Assembly: GCA_021234155.1 (NCBI GenBank)
Contig: JAJEKV010000039.1
Location: forward strand, 2,854,001-2,918,000
Length of the DNA stretch: 64,000 nucleotides
Source: Isoetes taiwanensis
Taxonomy: Eukaryota > Streptophyta > Lycopodiopsida > Isoetales > Isoetaceae
Direction of reading: 5' to 3'
Positions 11,411-23,455 of this stretch are shown one piece after another (the first letter of the stretch is position 1; every line of letters begins with the position of its first letter). The notes beneath the pieces were generated by a model. The model did no database searches, was not told where the DNA came from, and saw only the letters and a program-made list of their open reading frames with translations. A program made the translations under genes and the position numbers.

Positions 11411-13520
11411 TCTTATATTATAATGTTGTGTAATGGACCGCACCCTAAATTGGACGGTCGAGGATTTGATTGACCAATGGTGGAGATGATGTGTGCGTGT
11501 CTTCAACTAAAATTTCATCTTGACTATGGCTTCAATATGAAAGGGAAAAGGAAAAAGGAAAAGGAAAAGGAAAAGGAAAAGGAAAAGGAAAAGGAAAAGG
11601 AAAAGGAAAAGGAAAAGGAAAAGGAAAAGGAAAAGGAAAAGGAAAAGGAAAAGGAAAAAAAAGGAAAAAAGGAAAAGGAAAAAGGGAAAGGGGAAGGGAA
11701 GGGAAAGGAAAAAAGAAAAACGATGAAAGGGAAAAAAGGAAAAGGGAAGCGGAAAAGGGAAGGGAAAAGGAAAAAGCGATGAAAAAGGAAAAGGGAAAAT
11801 GATGAAAGGGAAAGGGAAAAGGAAAAGGGGAAGGAAAAGGAAAAAAAAAGATGAAAGGGAAAAGGGAAAAAGCGGAAAAGGAAAAGGAAAAGGAAAAGGA
11901 AAAGGGGCGGGGAAAAGGAAAAAAGCGATGAAAGGGAAAAGAGAAAAGGAAACGGAAAAGGGGAAGGGAAAAGGAAAAATAATGAAAGGGAAAAAAGGGA
12001 AAAGGGAAAAGGAAAAGGGGAAGGAAAAGGAAAAACGATGAAAAGGAAAAAGGGAAAAGGGAAAAGGGAAAAGGGAAAAGGGGAAAAGGGAAAGGGGAAG
12101 GGAAAAGGAAAAAATGATGAAAGGAAAAAGGAAAAGGGAAAAAGAAGAGGGAAGGGAAAAGGAAAAACGATGAAAGGGAAAAGGGAAAAGGAAGAGGGGA
12201 AGGAAAAGGAAAAAGCGATGAAAGGGAAAAGGGGAAAAGGAAAAGGAAGAGGGGAAGGGAAAAGGAAAAACGATGAAAGGGAAAAAGGGAAAAGGGAAAA
12301 GGGAAAAGGGAAAAGGGAAAAGGGAAAAGGAATAAAAGAAAGGTAAGAGGAAAAAGGAAAGAGAAGGAGAAAAGGAAAATGGAAAGATAAAAAGAAAATA
12401 GAAAAAGGAATAGAATAGAATGAGGGGAAAGGGGAGCGGAAAAAGAGCACCGCGAGAAGGGTAAGAAAAAAGGTGAGAAAAGGAGAAAAAGGTAAGGGAA
12501 AATAAGAAAAAAGGTTGCAAAGTCTATGGGAAAAAGAAAAGTAAAAAAAGGAAAAGAGAGGGGAAAAGGGAAAAAAAGAGAACTTGGGAAAAGGGAGCGG
12601 AAAAAGACAAAAAAAAAAGGCGTGAAAAAAGGGAAAAGAGAAAGGGTGAAGAAAGAGAAAAAGGAAAGCAAAAAGAGCATCGAGAAAAAGGAAGAGGGAA
12701 AGGATGGAAAAATGAGGAAAAAGGTGGGGGAAAGTAGAATAGACAAAGGGTAGGGAGCAAGGAATAGGAAAAGAGGAAAAGATGAAGGAGAAAAAGGGCA
12801 TGAGAAAAAAAGGAAGAGGGAAAGGGTGAGGAAATAGAAAAAAGAAAGGGAAAAAGAGAGTATGGGAAAGGAAAAAAAAAAAAAAAAAAAACAAAGAAAG
12901 GAGAAAGTGGAAAGGGGGAAAAAGGGGAAGAGGATAGGTTGAGAAAAGGGAATGGAAAGAGGCATATGAAAAGGAAAGGGGAAAGGGAAAATGTAAAGGA
13001 AGGGAAAGAGAAAGGAAAGGGAAAAAGGAACATAAAAGCAAAAGGGTGGGAAAAGTATGAAAAGGGAATGGAAAATTGAAAGGAAAAGGGAAGCGGAAAA
13101 AAAGGAGAAGGAAAGCAAAAAAGAGCATTAGGAAAAGAGGAGAGAGAAATGGGAAAAGAGATGGGGGGGAAAAGGGCACGTGATCAAGAGGAAGAGGGTG
13201 GGGAAAGGAAGAAAAAGGGCACATGAAAAGGTAAGCAAACAAGAACTTGCGGTAGCATGAGAAGCAGGAAAGAGAAAAGGAAAAGGAAGAGGAAGGGGAA
13301 AAGGAAAGGAAAGAGAGTAGTGGAAAAATGGGAAGAGCGGGGGAAAGATAAAAAGGAAGGGAAAAAAAGCTCATAAGAAAAAAAGAGAAAAAAAAAGGGG
13401 AAGGGGAAAGGAAGGCAAAGGGAGGGAGAAGGGGTTAGAAAAAAAAAGGGAGAATAAAAAAAAGAAAAGAAATTAAAGGTTCCTAATTTATACCCGGCAA
13501 AATTTGGGTACCATTACTAG
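11411..13520 (+). mobile_element. Non-autonomous Helitron with purine-tract body (plus strand)
   Basis: The 5' end is TCTTATATTATAATGTTG preceded by A (11410). The 3' end is a small stem-loop (TACCC 13491-13495 with GGGTA 13506-13510), then ACCATTACTAG ending at 13520 and followed by T. This gives the TC...CTAG structure and A|T insertion of Helitrons. The 3' end shares ACCATTACTAGT with the Helitron at 58500-60444 (minus strand). The 5' flank carries CACCCTAAATTGGACGG, found in variant form in the other Helitrons here. No Rep/helicase is encoded. Nearly all of the 2.1-kb body is a G/A tract on the Helitron sense strand. Confidence 0.85.
11535..13470. repeat. ~1.9-kb polypurine (GGAAAA)n tract inside a Helitron
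   Basis: Starts as a near-perfect GGAAAA hexamer array (about 11540-11658). It continues as a higher-order repeat in which GATGAAAGGGAAAA recurs about every 40-80 bp (for example 11721, 11778, 11850, 11927, 11979, 12037, 12170, 12218, 12271), then decays into irregular purine-rich sequence. The very long Phe/Ser/Pro/Leu-rich minus-strand frames and Lys/Glu/Gly-rich plus-strand frames here are by-products of composition, not genes. Strand asymmetry is almost complete. Confidence 0.97.
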
Positions 13521-14924
13521 TTATAAAAGATTTATTGGTTATCTATGCATAGTTATATTGATTGTGCATAGTTATATTGATTCTGATTGCACATCGATCC
13601 TCCGTTTCTTTAATATTTGTGGCATCTGAAATTGGTTAATAAACTATAATGAGGCTTTGATTTTGAGTTTGGAAATACAACAAAATGTAGATCAGATTCC
13701 ATGTAGTTGTGCAGTCGTCTTGAGCTCCATTGTATGTACTTGGATTTTTATATGAAGAGGATTCTTATGCCGCGCAACATACACCTTGGTCTTGTATAAC
13801 AAGATGATAGACACATAAATCTGGGATAATGCTTTGATGAATGAATCATGAAGGGTTGATTGGTAGCTGTGTTGTAGGTGTTCCAATTCAATCAGGCAAG
13901 TTTACACAATTTATAATACTCATGTCTATATATAAGAAGGGTTCTTAGTCCATATCAAGCTGGTTCATACAAAAGGTCAATCTTTGCGAAGTGTATATAA
14001 GGCATCGGAGAACTTTCAACATGGTCACTTTGCCATCGGCGGGGAACACGCATGAGGAGCATATCTTACTCAGGCTCTCTAACAATGGTGGTCTAGGCAA
14101 GTTGTTGTCAAAGATGGAGCCACACTTGAAAAGATCTTCTTTGCACCTGTATTGAAAAGCATATCGTATTATAGAAGGCATCATATCAGATTCGAGCACG
14201 TGAGTACGTGGTACATGAAAAATACTTAAAAAAAAGGGGGTGAAGCCACTAAATGACAGCTCATGTCGAATATAAATGTGGCGCTCTCCATAAGAAATGA
14301 GTTTTCCAGCATAATATTCACAACATTGGCAATAACATCAATTGAAGATGACAAAAATACCTAGATCACTTAAGTTATCAAGCTTGATACCATGGCAGAA
14401 AAAATCTTACAATAGCCACTCATTGAACTTGGTTGTCACATAACAAAAAAAGGGTTGAATTCATTTCGAGACTAAAATAGCCATCAAAATCTCTGCATAA
14501 CATGGCAAAACACAAAAGCGCACCTAACATATCTCTACAATTAGCCAAAAGAAAGCAGAACAAAGACATAACTTATCATGAGATCTTGGCCGGTCGGTTT
14601 GGTCTAGATTTCTAACATGACTATAAATTATATTGTTTCAACTTAGAAAGGAAATTAATGATTAAATCTACCAACCCATTAATAAGATAACTTCCACAAA
14701 TTAAGCGTTAAATTTAACAAAGGGGCCTAACAATAGAACAAGCACAGAATACTTATAACTTGACCAGGATATAGGTTTTCCTTGCAACTTTCACAATCTT
14801 TGTGTGTGATAGAAACTGGACATACCCTTCCAACTTCAGCACGATGCCCAAGCAGTTTATGATTATAAGCGCCAAGTTCTTTTTTTAGATTCTTACATTC
14901 TTCATGAACACCACCAAGAAAAAA
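13521..14924. other. No confident gene; two minus-strand protein-like ORFs
   Basis: The minus-strand frame at 13945-14199 (RPPLLESLSKICSSCVF) and one at 14727-15005 (HEECKNLKKELGAYNHK, four Cys downstream) look like exon remnants. I do not recognise either. The sequence begins with the T that flanks the Helitron 3' end. Confidence 0.25.
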
Positions 14925-16100
14925 TGATTCCCCTTCGCAATATTCGACGAAGATGGTTCGAAGGAGAGTGACTCTGACTGGGTCGAGGCCACTGCTATCA
15001 TACACAGGAGAATTGGCTGGCTAAGGGATTCTCGACTTGCGAGTCGAGAATCATTGATTGGTCGCTTTGTCTACATTCTCGACTTCGCAAGTCGAGAATG
15101 CCTTAACCATCGAACTCCGGTTAGTACACATGGAGTGCGGGTTGGTTGGCATTCCCGGCTTCGTGAGGCGAATGCGGAGATAACAAACTCTATGGTTTCC
15201 CCGCGGGTTGGTTGCGGAGGCCTCCACCCGGGCCTCGAGCCCCTCCCCTTGGCGATATTAAATTAGAAGATGGTTCGGGAGAGTGGCTGGGTAGAGGCCC
15301 GCTGCTGACCACAATACTGCAGGAGAATTGGCTGGCTAGAGGATTCTCGACTAGCGAGTCGAGAATGCGATTGTTGGCTTCGTGTCTACATTCTCGACTC
15401 GCAAGTCGAGAATGCCTTAGCCATCGAGAACTCCGGATGGTACACATGGAGTGCCGGTTGGGTAAAGCATTCCCCGACTTCGGCCCAGAATCTGACCTCC
15501 ACCCAATCAGAGCCCATCCCCTTCGCAATATTCGACAGTTGGTTGAAGGAGGGCGGTCTTTGATTGGGTAGAGGCCAACTGCGACCACACAATAAATTGG
15601 GTTGCTAAGGTTAGCCTGCAGACAGTCAAAACCACTTCCCTTCGCAATGTCCCAGGAAGATAGAAGGAGAGTGGTTTTAAGACTGTCCTTGAGGCCAGCT
15701 CTAAGTGCACTAGGAGTTCTGCACTTTCTCGACTTCATGAGTCGAAGCGACTTCCAACACCTCTGTAGTTAGTCGTAGAGGGCCTCCACCCGATTAGGGC
15801 CGATTTCTTCGCCAATATTAGATGAGCATGGTTAGAAGGAGAGTGGCTCAGGCCCGTGGAGGTACTTCGGCTTGCACAAAGGGCCATTGGCGGGGTATGA
15901 CATTCTCGACTCACGACAGTCGAAGGCTGACGAGTTTCTAAAGAATGTGAAGACATTGGTAGGTGTGCAATCGGATCGCGAATCGAGAATCCCTCAACCG
16001 GCCAGCGATCCAGAGTGTACACTCCCTCTTCTCGCCTCGAGTCGAAATTCTCGACTCGCGAGTCGAAAACTGTACTTCTACTTCTGGGCAAACGGCAAGC
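14925..16100. repeat. Irregular tandem array carrying TTCTCGACTTGCGAGTCGAGAA-type palindromes
   Basis: Units start with a CCCCTTCGCAATATTCGAC-like block at about 14928, 15243, 15517, 15638 and 15807. They share GGAGAATTGGCTGGCTA and ACATGGAGTG. The first two units each carry two palindromes (near 15040 and 15086; 15355 and 15402). Degenerate copies lie near 15160, 15475, 15735, 15910 and 15980, and a good one near 16060. Flanking bases differ from the 6.5-10 kb copies (ATTCTCG...CGAGAATG here, TTTCTCG...CGAGAAAG there), so this is a sister family. Confidence 0.8.
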
Positions 16101-17339
16101 TGAAGTATTCTCAACTTCGCCACTCCCTCGTGCATGTCTCTCACAGGTGGATAAAACGTGAGTTAGAAATGGAGATTACGTGAAGCAATTCCTATTCTTA
16201 GTTCTTCTTTGAGAAAAGACATTCCTAGTTATGTTACATTAATGCTTTAGCAATATCTTACTTCCTAACACCGAGGTCTCGATGATTTCTATCTCGGTTG
16301 CTTGCTACTACTCTAACCACTATTCTCACTTGTGCCTGTACAATGTATTCAATTCAACCACAAGCAAGAAAAAGATAACAAAAAAGAAAACAATACAAAG
16401 GGAAAAAAAGGATAATGGAGAGATTAGTGAGATTAATGAGAAAAGCAGAGAAACGGTGGAGACAAATGAGATTAATGAGAAATCGAGAACAATGACTGAT
16501 GAGAAATGAGATTAAAAAGGGTATGATATTACAAAACATACACGGAAGATTTCTTTGGATGAGGAGGAGGCTTCCGTGTTAAGCTTCCATGTGGGTATAG
16601 TCGTTAGGAAAAGCGTGAATAAGGATTTGTCGAGGTCATAAATTGTATCGAGGGATTAATAAGAGCCTCTAACAACGGAATATAAGTAAAAATGCACTAA
16701 AGGACTTCTGAGAAAACTAAAAGCGGCACTAAAAGGGCCTCACTTTCTTCTCGGTGATGCTTGCGCCCGCTCGAACAATGAATCTGCTGGCGAGAACCCG
16801 GCCGGAAGGCGTCTTTGATCCGTCGACCAAAGGCTGGCGTCATAAGATGGCCTTGGAATCGCTCGGTTCGATCGTCGCTGATCGGAAAGCGGGCGCCTAA
16901 GGAAAACACAGAGCTCGAAGAGTGATCGGAGAAAGCAGGGGAGGAAGAATGGTGGGGAGAGGAAGAGGTGCGATTAATTGCAGGCGCACCCTCGAACCTC
17001 GTAAAAGTGCAATAATAAACTTACATCGCGTGTGGGCCATGCCCTCCATGGCGTGGCGATCGCGGTTCTTGGCATGGCCGCTTTCACCTCTGAAGAAGCC
17101 ACGCGTAGCCATGACAAGATATGAAAGGTTAGGTTATATGTTTATATATGTTATCTTATGTATTTAATATGGTTTCAGTGGTTGGAAAGTTTCAATGGTT
17201 ATATATGGTTACAATGTTTACATATGGTTTAGAATGAGTATGGTTGTATGCTTTAATATGGTTATATGATTTTAGTTAATATGGTTGTATGATTTAATAT
17301 GGTTATATTTAATATGTTTGTATGGTTTTATATGGTTCA
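16101..17339. other. No gene seen; TATGGTT-type short repeats at 17120-17335
   Basis: The last ~220 bp is rich in imperfect TATGGTT and ATATGGTTATATGG repeats. Similar sequence (tatggtcatatttg, tatatggttttaatg) resumes after 20267, so the Helitron at 17340-20267 split one repeat-rich locus. The rest is unremarkable. Confidence 0.4.
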
Positions 17340-20267
17340 CTAGTAACGGTGCCCAGCGTTGTTGGGCATAAGTTAAGAACGTGCAAATGATGTTGTTTAG
17401 GCTTAGAGCTGCTTGACAAAATCGTTTATGCTTATGCTCTAGAAGGTTTCAAGAGTTTAATGCGATTCTTATCAGTTTTGCATTGTATCTCTCCAGGTTC
17501 TCATCTATCAAAATTGTTTTGTGTTGTATCTTTGCATATTTTTCGATTTTTGTTATGTGGAGTGTGTGGGGTGTCAAGAGGTTCGATTCCTCCACCGCCT
17601 CTGTATTTTGCTATTTGAGGATGTTTGTCACGTGCACTGTGGCAATTTTAATTCCTTCTCTGACCTCAATGGTTGATTGTTCTTTTAGTTATCTCTTTTA
17701 TCATGTCTCAGATCTCAATGGTTGAGTGTTCTTTTATTTATCTCTTTTTAGCGTGTATGGGATTGTCCAAATTGACTAACCATCGAAACAAATTTGAAAC
17801 TTTGCTTTGGGCCTTAGTAAAATTTAGAAATCCTTTCTCCCACTCTCTCTCTTCCCTCTCTCAACTTCGTATGTCTTTTATTTTTTGGCATTTCTTTGGC
17901 ATATCTACCTTTTGCATTTTGTGTTGTATGGCTTTTATTCTTTGGCATGTCTACCTTTTTCATTTTGTGTTGTACGGCCATGAATTTTCTTCTTTGACAT
18001 GTCTACCTTTTTTCATTTTGTGTTGCTATTACTATGGCCTTCTGGTCCATAGTAGACTTACATGTTGTTAACATTGCAGCACTACGGTTAGGACCTTTAT
18101 CAATAGCATGTTGCTTGTAATTCTGCAAGTGTCTTAAAAATTGCATCGTAAACTCTCGGTTTGAAAGGTGTCTGGGCTCAATCAATATTTGAATCAGTTG
18201 TATAAAAGGCAAGATGATGAAACTGTAAGGCAAGACAAAATTTGAGCTGCAATTATTTGCCCCTGTCCAGCTTTTAATTGCCGAAGCAGATAATGATTTG
18301 TAGTTAACATTATGTGCATACATCAACATTAATATTCTGCTCAACGAATAGAGAAGTCTGCATTAAAGCAATGACCAATTGTTATTGCCTTGGCTGCAAA
18401 GAATTGTAACATTCAATATATCAATTCCCTGGTCAACAGAATCTTCCCATAATAAATCCGGCATTGTTATTTCCAAAAGCCTCCAACGTCGAATGACTCC
18501 TTCAACTGGATTGGCGGGGAAACAAAAGTTAAGCTTTATTAAGCTTATTGTAACTTCAGTTATCTAAGTTTGTGTCCAATCGTTGATTCCACTCATCACG
18601 AACAATGATGCATACTTGATCTGTCTAGACCAAGCTTCTTAGAACAAATAGCAGATATATAGAGTTATACTTTCCAGGTTTACGCTGAGCAAATAAAAGA
18701 GACCTAACCTGATGCCTCCTATTATGCCAATGGTACGTGCATAGTTGAAACAATGTTGATTTTGACCTGATATATGAGCCTCAGATGAAAAAGCAACACC
18801 TACTTGCCCATTAGGAGTTAAATGTTCACCAATATCAGTGCTTTCTCTAAATATAAAAAGACACGCTGTATCTCTTAATCTCAGGAAGGGCTAAAGCAGG
18901 GCTATGGACCACAAACCTGTAAATCTTGCTTGCAGTAGAATCTGGTATAAATCTAAACATGAACACAATATTGGCTCTGGAAAGCTTTTCAGTAATCTGC
19001 GTAGCCTTGACATGGAATAAAAGACTTTAAAGGCTCTATTAAACAGGAATGTTAACATTACAATATAAATTTGTAAACGTTTACTCTTGACTTACCCGGC
19101 AATGTAGGTATCAGCGATAATAAGGCCTGATTTGTATTGATTTTAGCATCTCTTGGAACTTCACTAATATAGGCAGGGGCATCCATGGATCGCTTATTCT
19201 AGATGTAAGAAATGTAGGGATCTGCATTTGGATGTTATAACATTAAAGACTCAAGCATGAATGAAGCAAAATGAAAACTACCATACCTGTAGCTCTCTTC
19301 TGCTGCCTTTTTGAGCCTCCAGCAAGAAATGAAATAATTTCTTCATTAGACATGCCACAACAAACTCACCAAGTTGCTTATTTTAACCACTAACTCTTGC
19401 ATTTGTGCGAGAAGGAAAGGCGACAGGGTCTCGCATCAAGAGGCGGCTATGGTAGAGCAAGGTTCTTAGGCTTTCTGGTGGGGGTCAAATTTGTAGCGAA
19501 GGCAAGCTATAGCAGCCAAGCTTGTTTAAGCAGATCATCTTCTCAAAGGTCTAGCTTCTCTTTACATTACGGTCGGATAGCCATGGCTTTGCATTTTTAC
19601 TTTGGAAATCAGAGGCTTTTAAAGTTACAAGGCATACTAAGGCATACCACGATTCCCATGACTCACATCCCTTTCACCCACAACTCACCAATTTCACAAT
19701 GGCGGACATGAAGAACAAAATGAGATAAAGAAGGTGGGCGTCACTTTCGGAGCATCCATCTTTGGGTTCAAAGAGTTTGAGGATCTTCTGAAATTCCTTC
19801 CCGCCCACCACGATTTGCTTCGGCTACCAATACATCTATGGCCTGAAGCTTTGCGGAACAAACATGCTCTTTGGACTTAAGAACTGAATGATTTTAGAAA
19901 GTCGCGGTTTCTGCGGAGAATCCTCGATTACGCCATAGTCTGCCTTGAAATTGCTCTGATTGCCTTGCCTACATGGCGAACTCCGGTGTCCACCGAAAAG
20001 AATAGGTAATCAAGTTTTGCTTGCCATGTCTACCGCAAGGCATGCAAGGCATGGTCTTGGAAAACACGATTCGGCGCCTCTACCTAACCGGAATTGATGG
20101 GAGGAAGCTCGATGGTTGCCATGGTCTTGGAAACACGATAGGGAAAAAGGATTTTTAGGGTTAGAAATCACAGAAACCGTCTGATCTAAGCCACGAATGA
20201 TCTCAGCCGTCCGATTTAGGGCGACATTCACAACAGACATTCACTATAATTTTATAATAAAAGAAGA
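17340..20267 (-). mobile_element. Non-autonomous Helitron (minus strand) with captured exons
   Basis: On the minus strand the element begins TCTTCTTTTATTATAAAA at 20267, preceded by A. It ends at 17340 with a 7-bp stem-loop (plus 17351-17367, GCCCAGCGTTGTTGGGC, one G-U pair) followed by ACCGTTACTAG and then T. Just inside the 5' end is CGCCCTAAATCGGACGG, shared with the other Helitrons here. Flanks on both sides are TATGGT-rich, as expected if they were joined before insertion. No Rep/helicase is present. The interior holds exon-like fragments on the Helitron sense strand. Confidence 0.78.
18400..19360 (-). pseudogene. Captured multi-exon gene fragment inside Helitron, unrecognised
   Basis: Reading the minus strand from 19360 down, protein-like exons alternate with intron-like sequence: VACLMKKLFHFLLEAQKGSR (about 19280-19360, before a CAG|GTATGG donor); SMDAPAYISEVPRDAKIN (about 19100-19190, before GGTAAGT); ITEKLSRANIVFMFRF followed by IPDSTASKIYR (18925-19020); IGEHLTPNGQVGVAFSSEA with YARTIGIIGGI (18710-18850, before CAG|GTTAGG); and MPDLLWEDSVDQGIDILNV (18400-18500). 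One exon has an in-frame stop. Retained splice sites show capture of genomic DNA, not cDNA. I do not recognise the donor gene. Confidence 0.5.
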
Positions 20268-20339
20268 TATGGTCATATTTGTGGTGTTTGGGGCTATATG
20301 GTTTTAATGTGAGCTTTTTCATTCAGGGAGCATGTGAGA

Positions 20340-23113
20340 TGAGTAAAATGGAGCTAAGAAAGTCCAGCAGAGGCCATTGCTCTAGGCTCCAATGGAGGAA
20401 GATGGGTTGCCTTTTACCAGACGGTATTTGCAGAGGGCATAATAACTGCAATTGATCCATTTGATAGTGTGAATGATGAGAGGCTGGGAGATGAACATCT
20501 TGGAGTTGGCATTGTGAAGCTTCTTATCGAAGTTGATACAATCATGTCCCAGGGAAGCTCTAGTGATTGCATTGTGTGCTCAGGGCTGCTGGAGTCCCAA
20601 GCTCAGTTGAGATGGCCAATTAGATATATTACACAGAAGAATGGTGATACTCTAGAATGCCCTACTGAACTACACACCCCAAGGCCCACCCAAGGCCATG
20701 TGGAAGATTTGGTGGTCGATGAGCATCCTTTGATCACAAGGAAGAGACGCTATGTCTTTCATAAAACGCAGCCAAGGGTGCCCAAGAGGCCTAGAAGTGA
20801 CAAATATTTAGAAAGGATGGAAAGTATGGAACCAACCAAAGAAAACCTGGAGGCAATTAGGGGACAAGAGTGTTGCAACCTAGATTGCACAGTGCAGTAC
20901 AATGTGGATGACCTCGTGCAGATAAGGTCCCAATACATTGGACAGCTTCAAAAAGATAGGATTAATTTCATTTACTCCTTGTGTAGGAATTCCAGCTATG
21001 ATGAAAACACAGGACGACTACTATATCAATTGAGGGGCATGAAGGTATGTATGAGAGCATTGAGATGGATTCTTGGGGTGAGCAAGTCTTCATTTTACAG
21101 ATACTGGGAGCAGGTTAGAAAAGGGCACAGTTTGTTCCAACATGGTAATGCACTCACTTTGAAACCTAGAGCAAATACTCTAAAGGCCATTGCAGTCTTC
21201 AAGAGCTTTGTGAGATACATGTCTCAATCTATGCCCCACAAGTCGAAGGTGAACGAGCACGGTGTGCGAGTGGTGCAAAGAGTACAACACTATATCCAAA
21301 AGGAGTGCCTTAAGGAGGTCAACTCCATCCTAGAAACTACTGGAGGTAGGCCTCTTTCTCAATCACATTTCAGCAAGTTATGGAGCACTCACTTCTCGGG
21401 GCATTGAGTGTCCTACAACACATGCCATTCTCAAAGTGCAACACTTGCATTCAACTCAAGGATACACTTGCATCAACTGCAATAGAGAAAGAAAGAATGG
21501 CAATTAGGGAGCAATTTGCAGATCACCAAAGGGACCAAATATCATGTAGACAGTTGTATTGGCAGTGGAGAACATTTTAGAGAGATGCTTGCGGGACAAC
21601 TTTTTGTGTATAATTCATGATAAGATGGACCAACACAAGACTTTCTTGCCAAAGCTAGATCCTTTACCCAAAGCGTTGTCAAAACGCTTTTCGGATGAAA
21701 AGTAAGGCGGGTGTATTAACACATGGTCATGGAACTGGAACATATGGTCATTTTGTGCTTGATCTATGGAGAGATGATCCAAACTTCCATGTGAGCTCTA
21801 TTTTCAAGTGCCTGAGAACACTAGAGAAAGGATCGATAGAAGGGAGGAGGTATTCCCCTTCAGCACCCATTTTTGAGGCTTTGATGGATGATCAACCGCT
21901 TTGTTACCAAAGGCAGATAAAAAAAAGCTCACATCCAAGGTGTCTAGTGAATCAAGGAGGACTTGGGATGATTTCAACAGCAGTGGGAGTATTCAAAGTT
22001 GTGAAAGTGGGATTCATGATGGTTGGGCATACGCATGATGATATAGATGGATTCTTTGGAACTTTCTCCACCAAGCTCAAGAGAGAAAACGTGACCACTC
22101 TCCCTGAACTAATGGATGTGTTTGAGAGCTGCATTGACCCCAACCCAATGGCTTTCTTGATGGATGAGGTTGCAGATTGGAAATCATTTGTAGAAGGATA
22201 TTTGCTAGATGGTAAGGACCAGTTGACAGGACACACAAAGCCACTTCAGTTCAAGTCTTGGGTTAGGGATGGAATACCAATCATGCAATATAAGTGGAGA
22301 CCAGGTGACAAGTTGTGGATGCCTGTACAAGGTATCGAGTTGTGGCAAAGGGGTGCTGCTGGTGAAGTTCTCATTCCTAAAGGGCAGCCAAAACCACTAC
22401 CTCCCTTCAAGGCATCCAAAGACTCTAGCCAACCGGTGAAGGGCATCAAGGATTACATAACGCACTGGGATGATGTTCGAAATGGAAAGCACACCTCTAC
22501 TCTTAAGAAAAATCAAATGGACTCCCTAATCAAGTACTGGGAGAAAGTTGTGACATGCTTGGAAACTGAACAGCCATGTGGGAGGGAGCTAAGAGACGGG
22601 TTCTTGCCAGAGTCAAGATGGGAGGGTTCTCAAGGTGCAAGCACGTCTAAGAATGCTCACTTGGATCCCAACAAGGGTTCCAAGTGGTTTGTGGGAAGTA
22701 AGGCCTCAAAGCCGAAGTGGTTTGATCTTCCTAAGTGGGATCCCTTTGAGGACATCAAGGAAGGATACTTTGTGCTAGTAAGGCCTGATGATGAGAACTG
22801 TCCAATATGGTTAGGGGTGGCACTCTCTGATGTAACCACCACTATGCCTGATGGAGAGGAGTTGCGTCCTGGATTCCAAATTCAATATTGGGAGCCCATT
22901 GGGAGACACAAGAAGGGCAACTTGAAGGACTGCTGGGAGAAGAAGTGGAGGGCAAATCATGCTGACCCTCAAAGGAGGGAATTGGTGGAGTGTGTGGTAT
23001 GGTCATATCCAAGTTCTCACATTGCAAAGGACAACACACACAAGATCCCAAGAAGGGAGATGGACAAGGCCATGAGCAACCTCCATGCTATATCATTGTA
23101 TGAGGGTACATAA
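20340..23113 (+). pseudogene. Transposase-like protein with VGHTHDDID motif (DUF7869-like), frameshifted
   Basis: Three frames together make one protein. First, about 20360-21407, with a KRPRSDKY basic segment and SKSSFYRYWEQVRKG. Second, 21380-21580, with MPFSKCNTCIQLKDTLAST. Third, a short stretch in another frame at 21565-21700 (IIHDKMDQHKTFLPKLDPL), then 21695-23113 with GHGTGTYGHFVLDLW and MMVGHTHDDIDGFFG. The Cys pair, the DxMDQxK block and the GHTHxDxD block occur in this order in a large uncharacterised eukaryotic family often labelled DUF7869 and thought to be transposase-derived. The C-terminal ~300 residues (WKPGD-type and YFVLVRPDDENCPIWLG segments) are well kept. Frame changes near 21400, 21570 and 21690 break it unless an intron intervenes. 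The start is unclear. Confidence 0.6.
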
Positions 23114-23455
23114 TATTGAGAAGTTTGAAAACTTTCTCAACTAGTGGTTTGTAAAATTTATGAGGAAAACAAGTAACCCAATTCTATGTGTGTCATGTGT
23201 AATTCTATTCAAGCAATCAATTCAGAAATTTCTTTTATGGTGTGTGAGTCCCATTTTTAGTCCGAGTCCCAAAATTCAAGATTTGTCCCACTTTTATTAA
23301 ATACGACTTCTATAAACCATGCACTCAGAAATCCAGGTCCCAGCAAGCAGCTCCATCCAATTTCCTCTCGCCAAGCAGCTCGAACTTACTCCAAAAAATA
23401 CCACACAGATATGATTTCGCATACATAGCGCCCCAAAATCTAGGCCAAACAATCC

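Noticed and set aside
11507-13374. Very long minus-strand frames rich in Phe/Ser/Pro/Leu and plus-strand Lys/Glu/Gly frames
   Set aside because: Direct translations of a purine/pyrimidine simple repeat in which stop codons are rare; no domain, and all frames are open together.
17575-17605. GGTTCGATTCCTCC, resembling a tRNA B-box
   Set aside because: No A-box, no cloverleaf arms and no acceptor stem could be formed around it.
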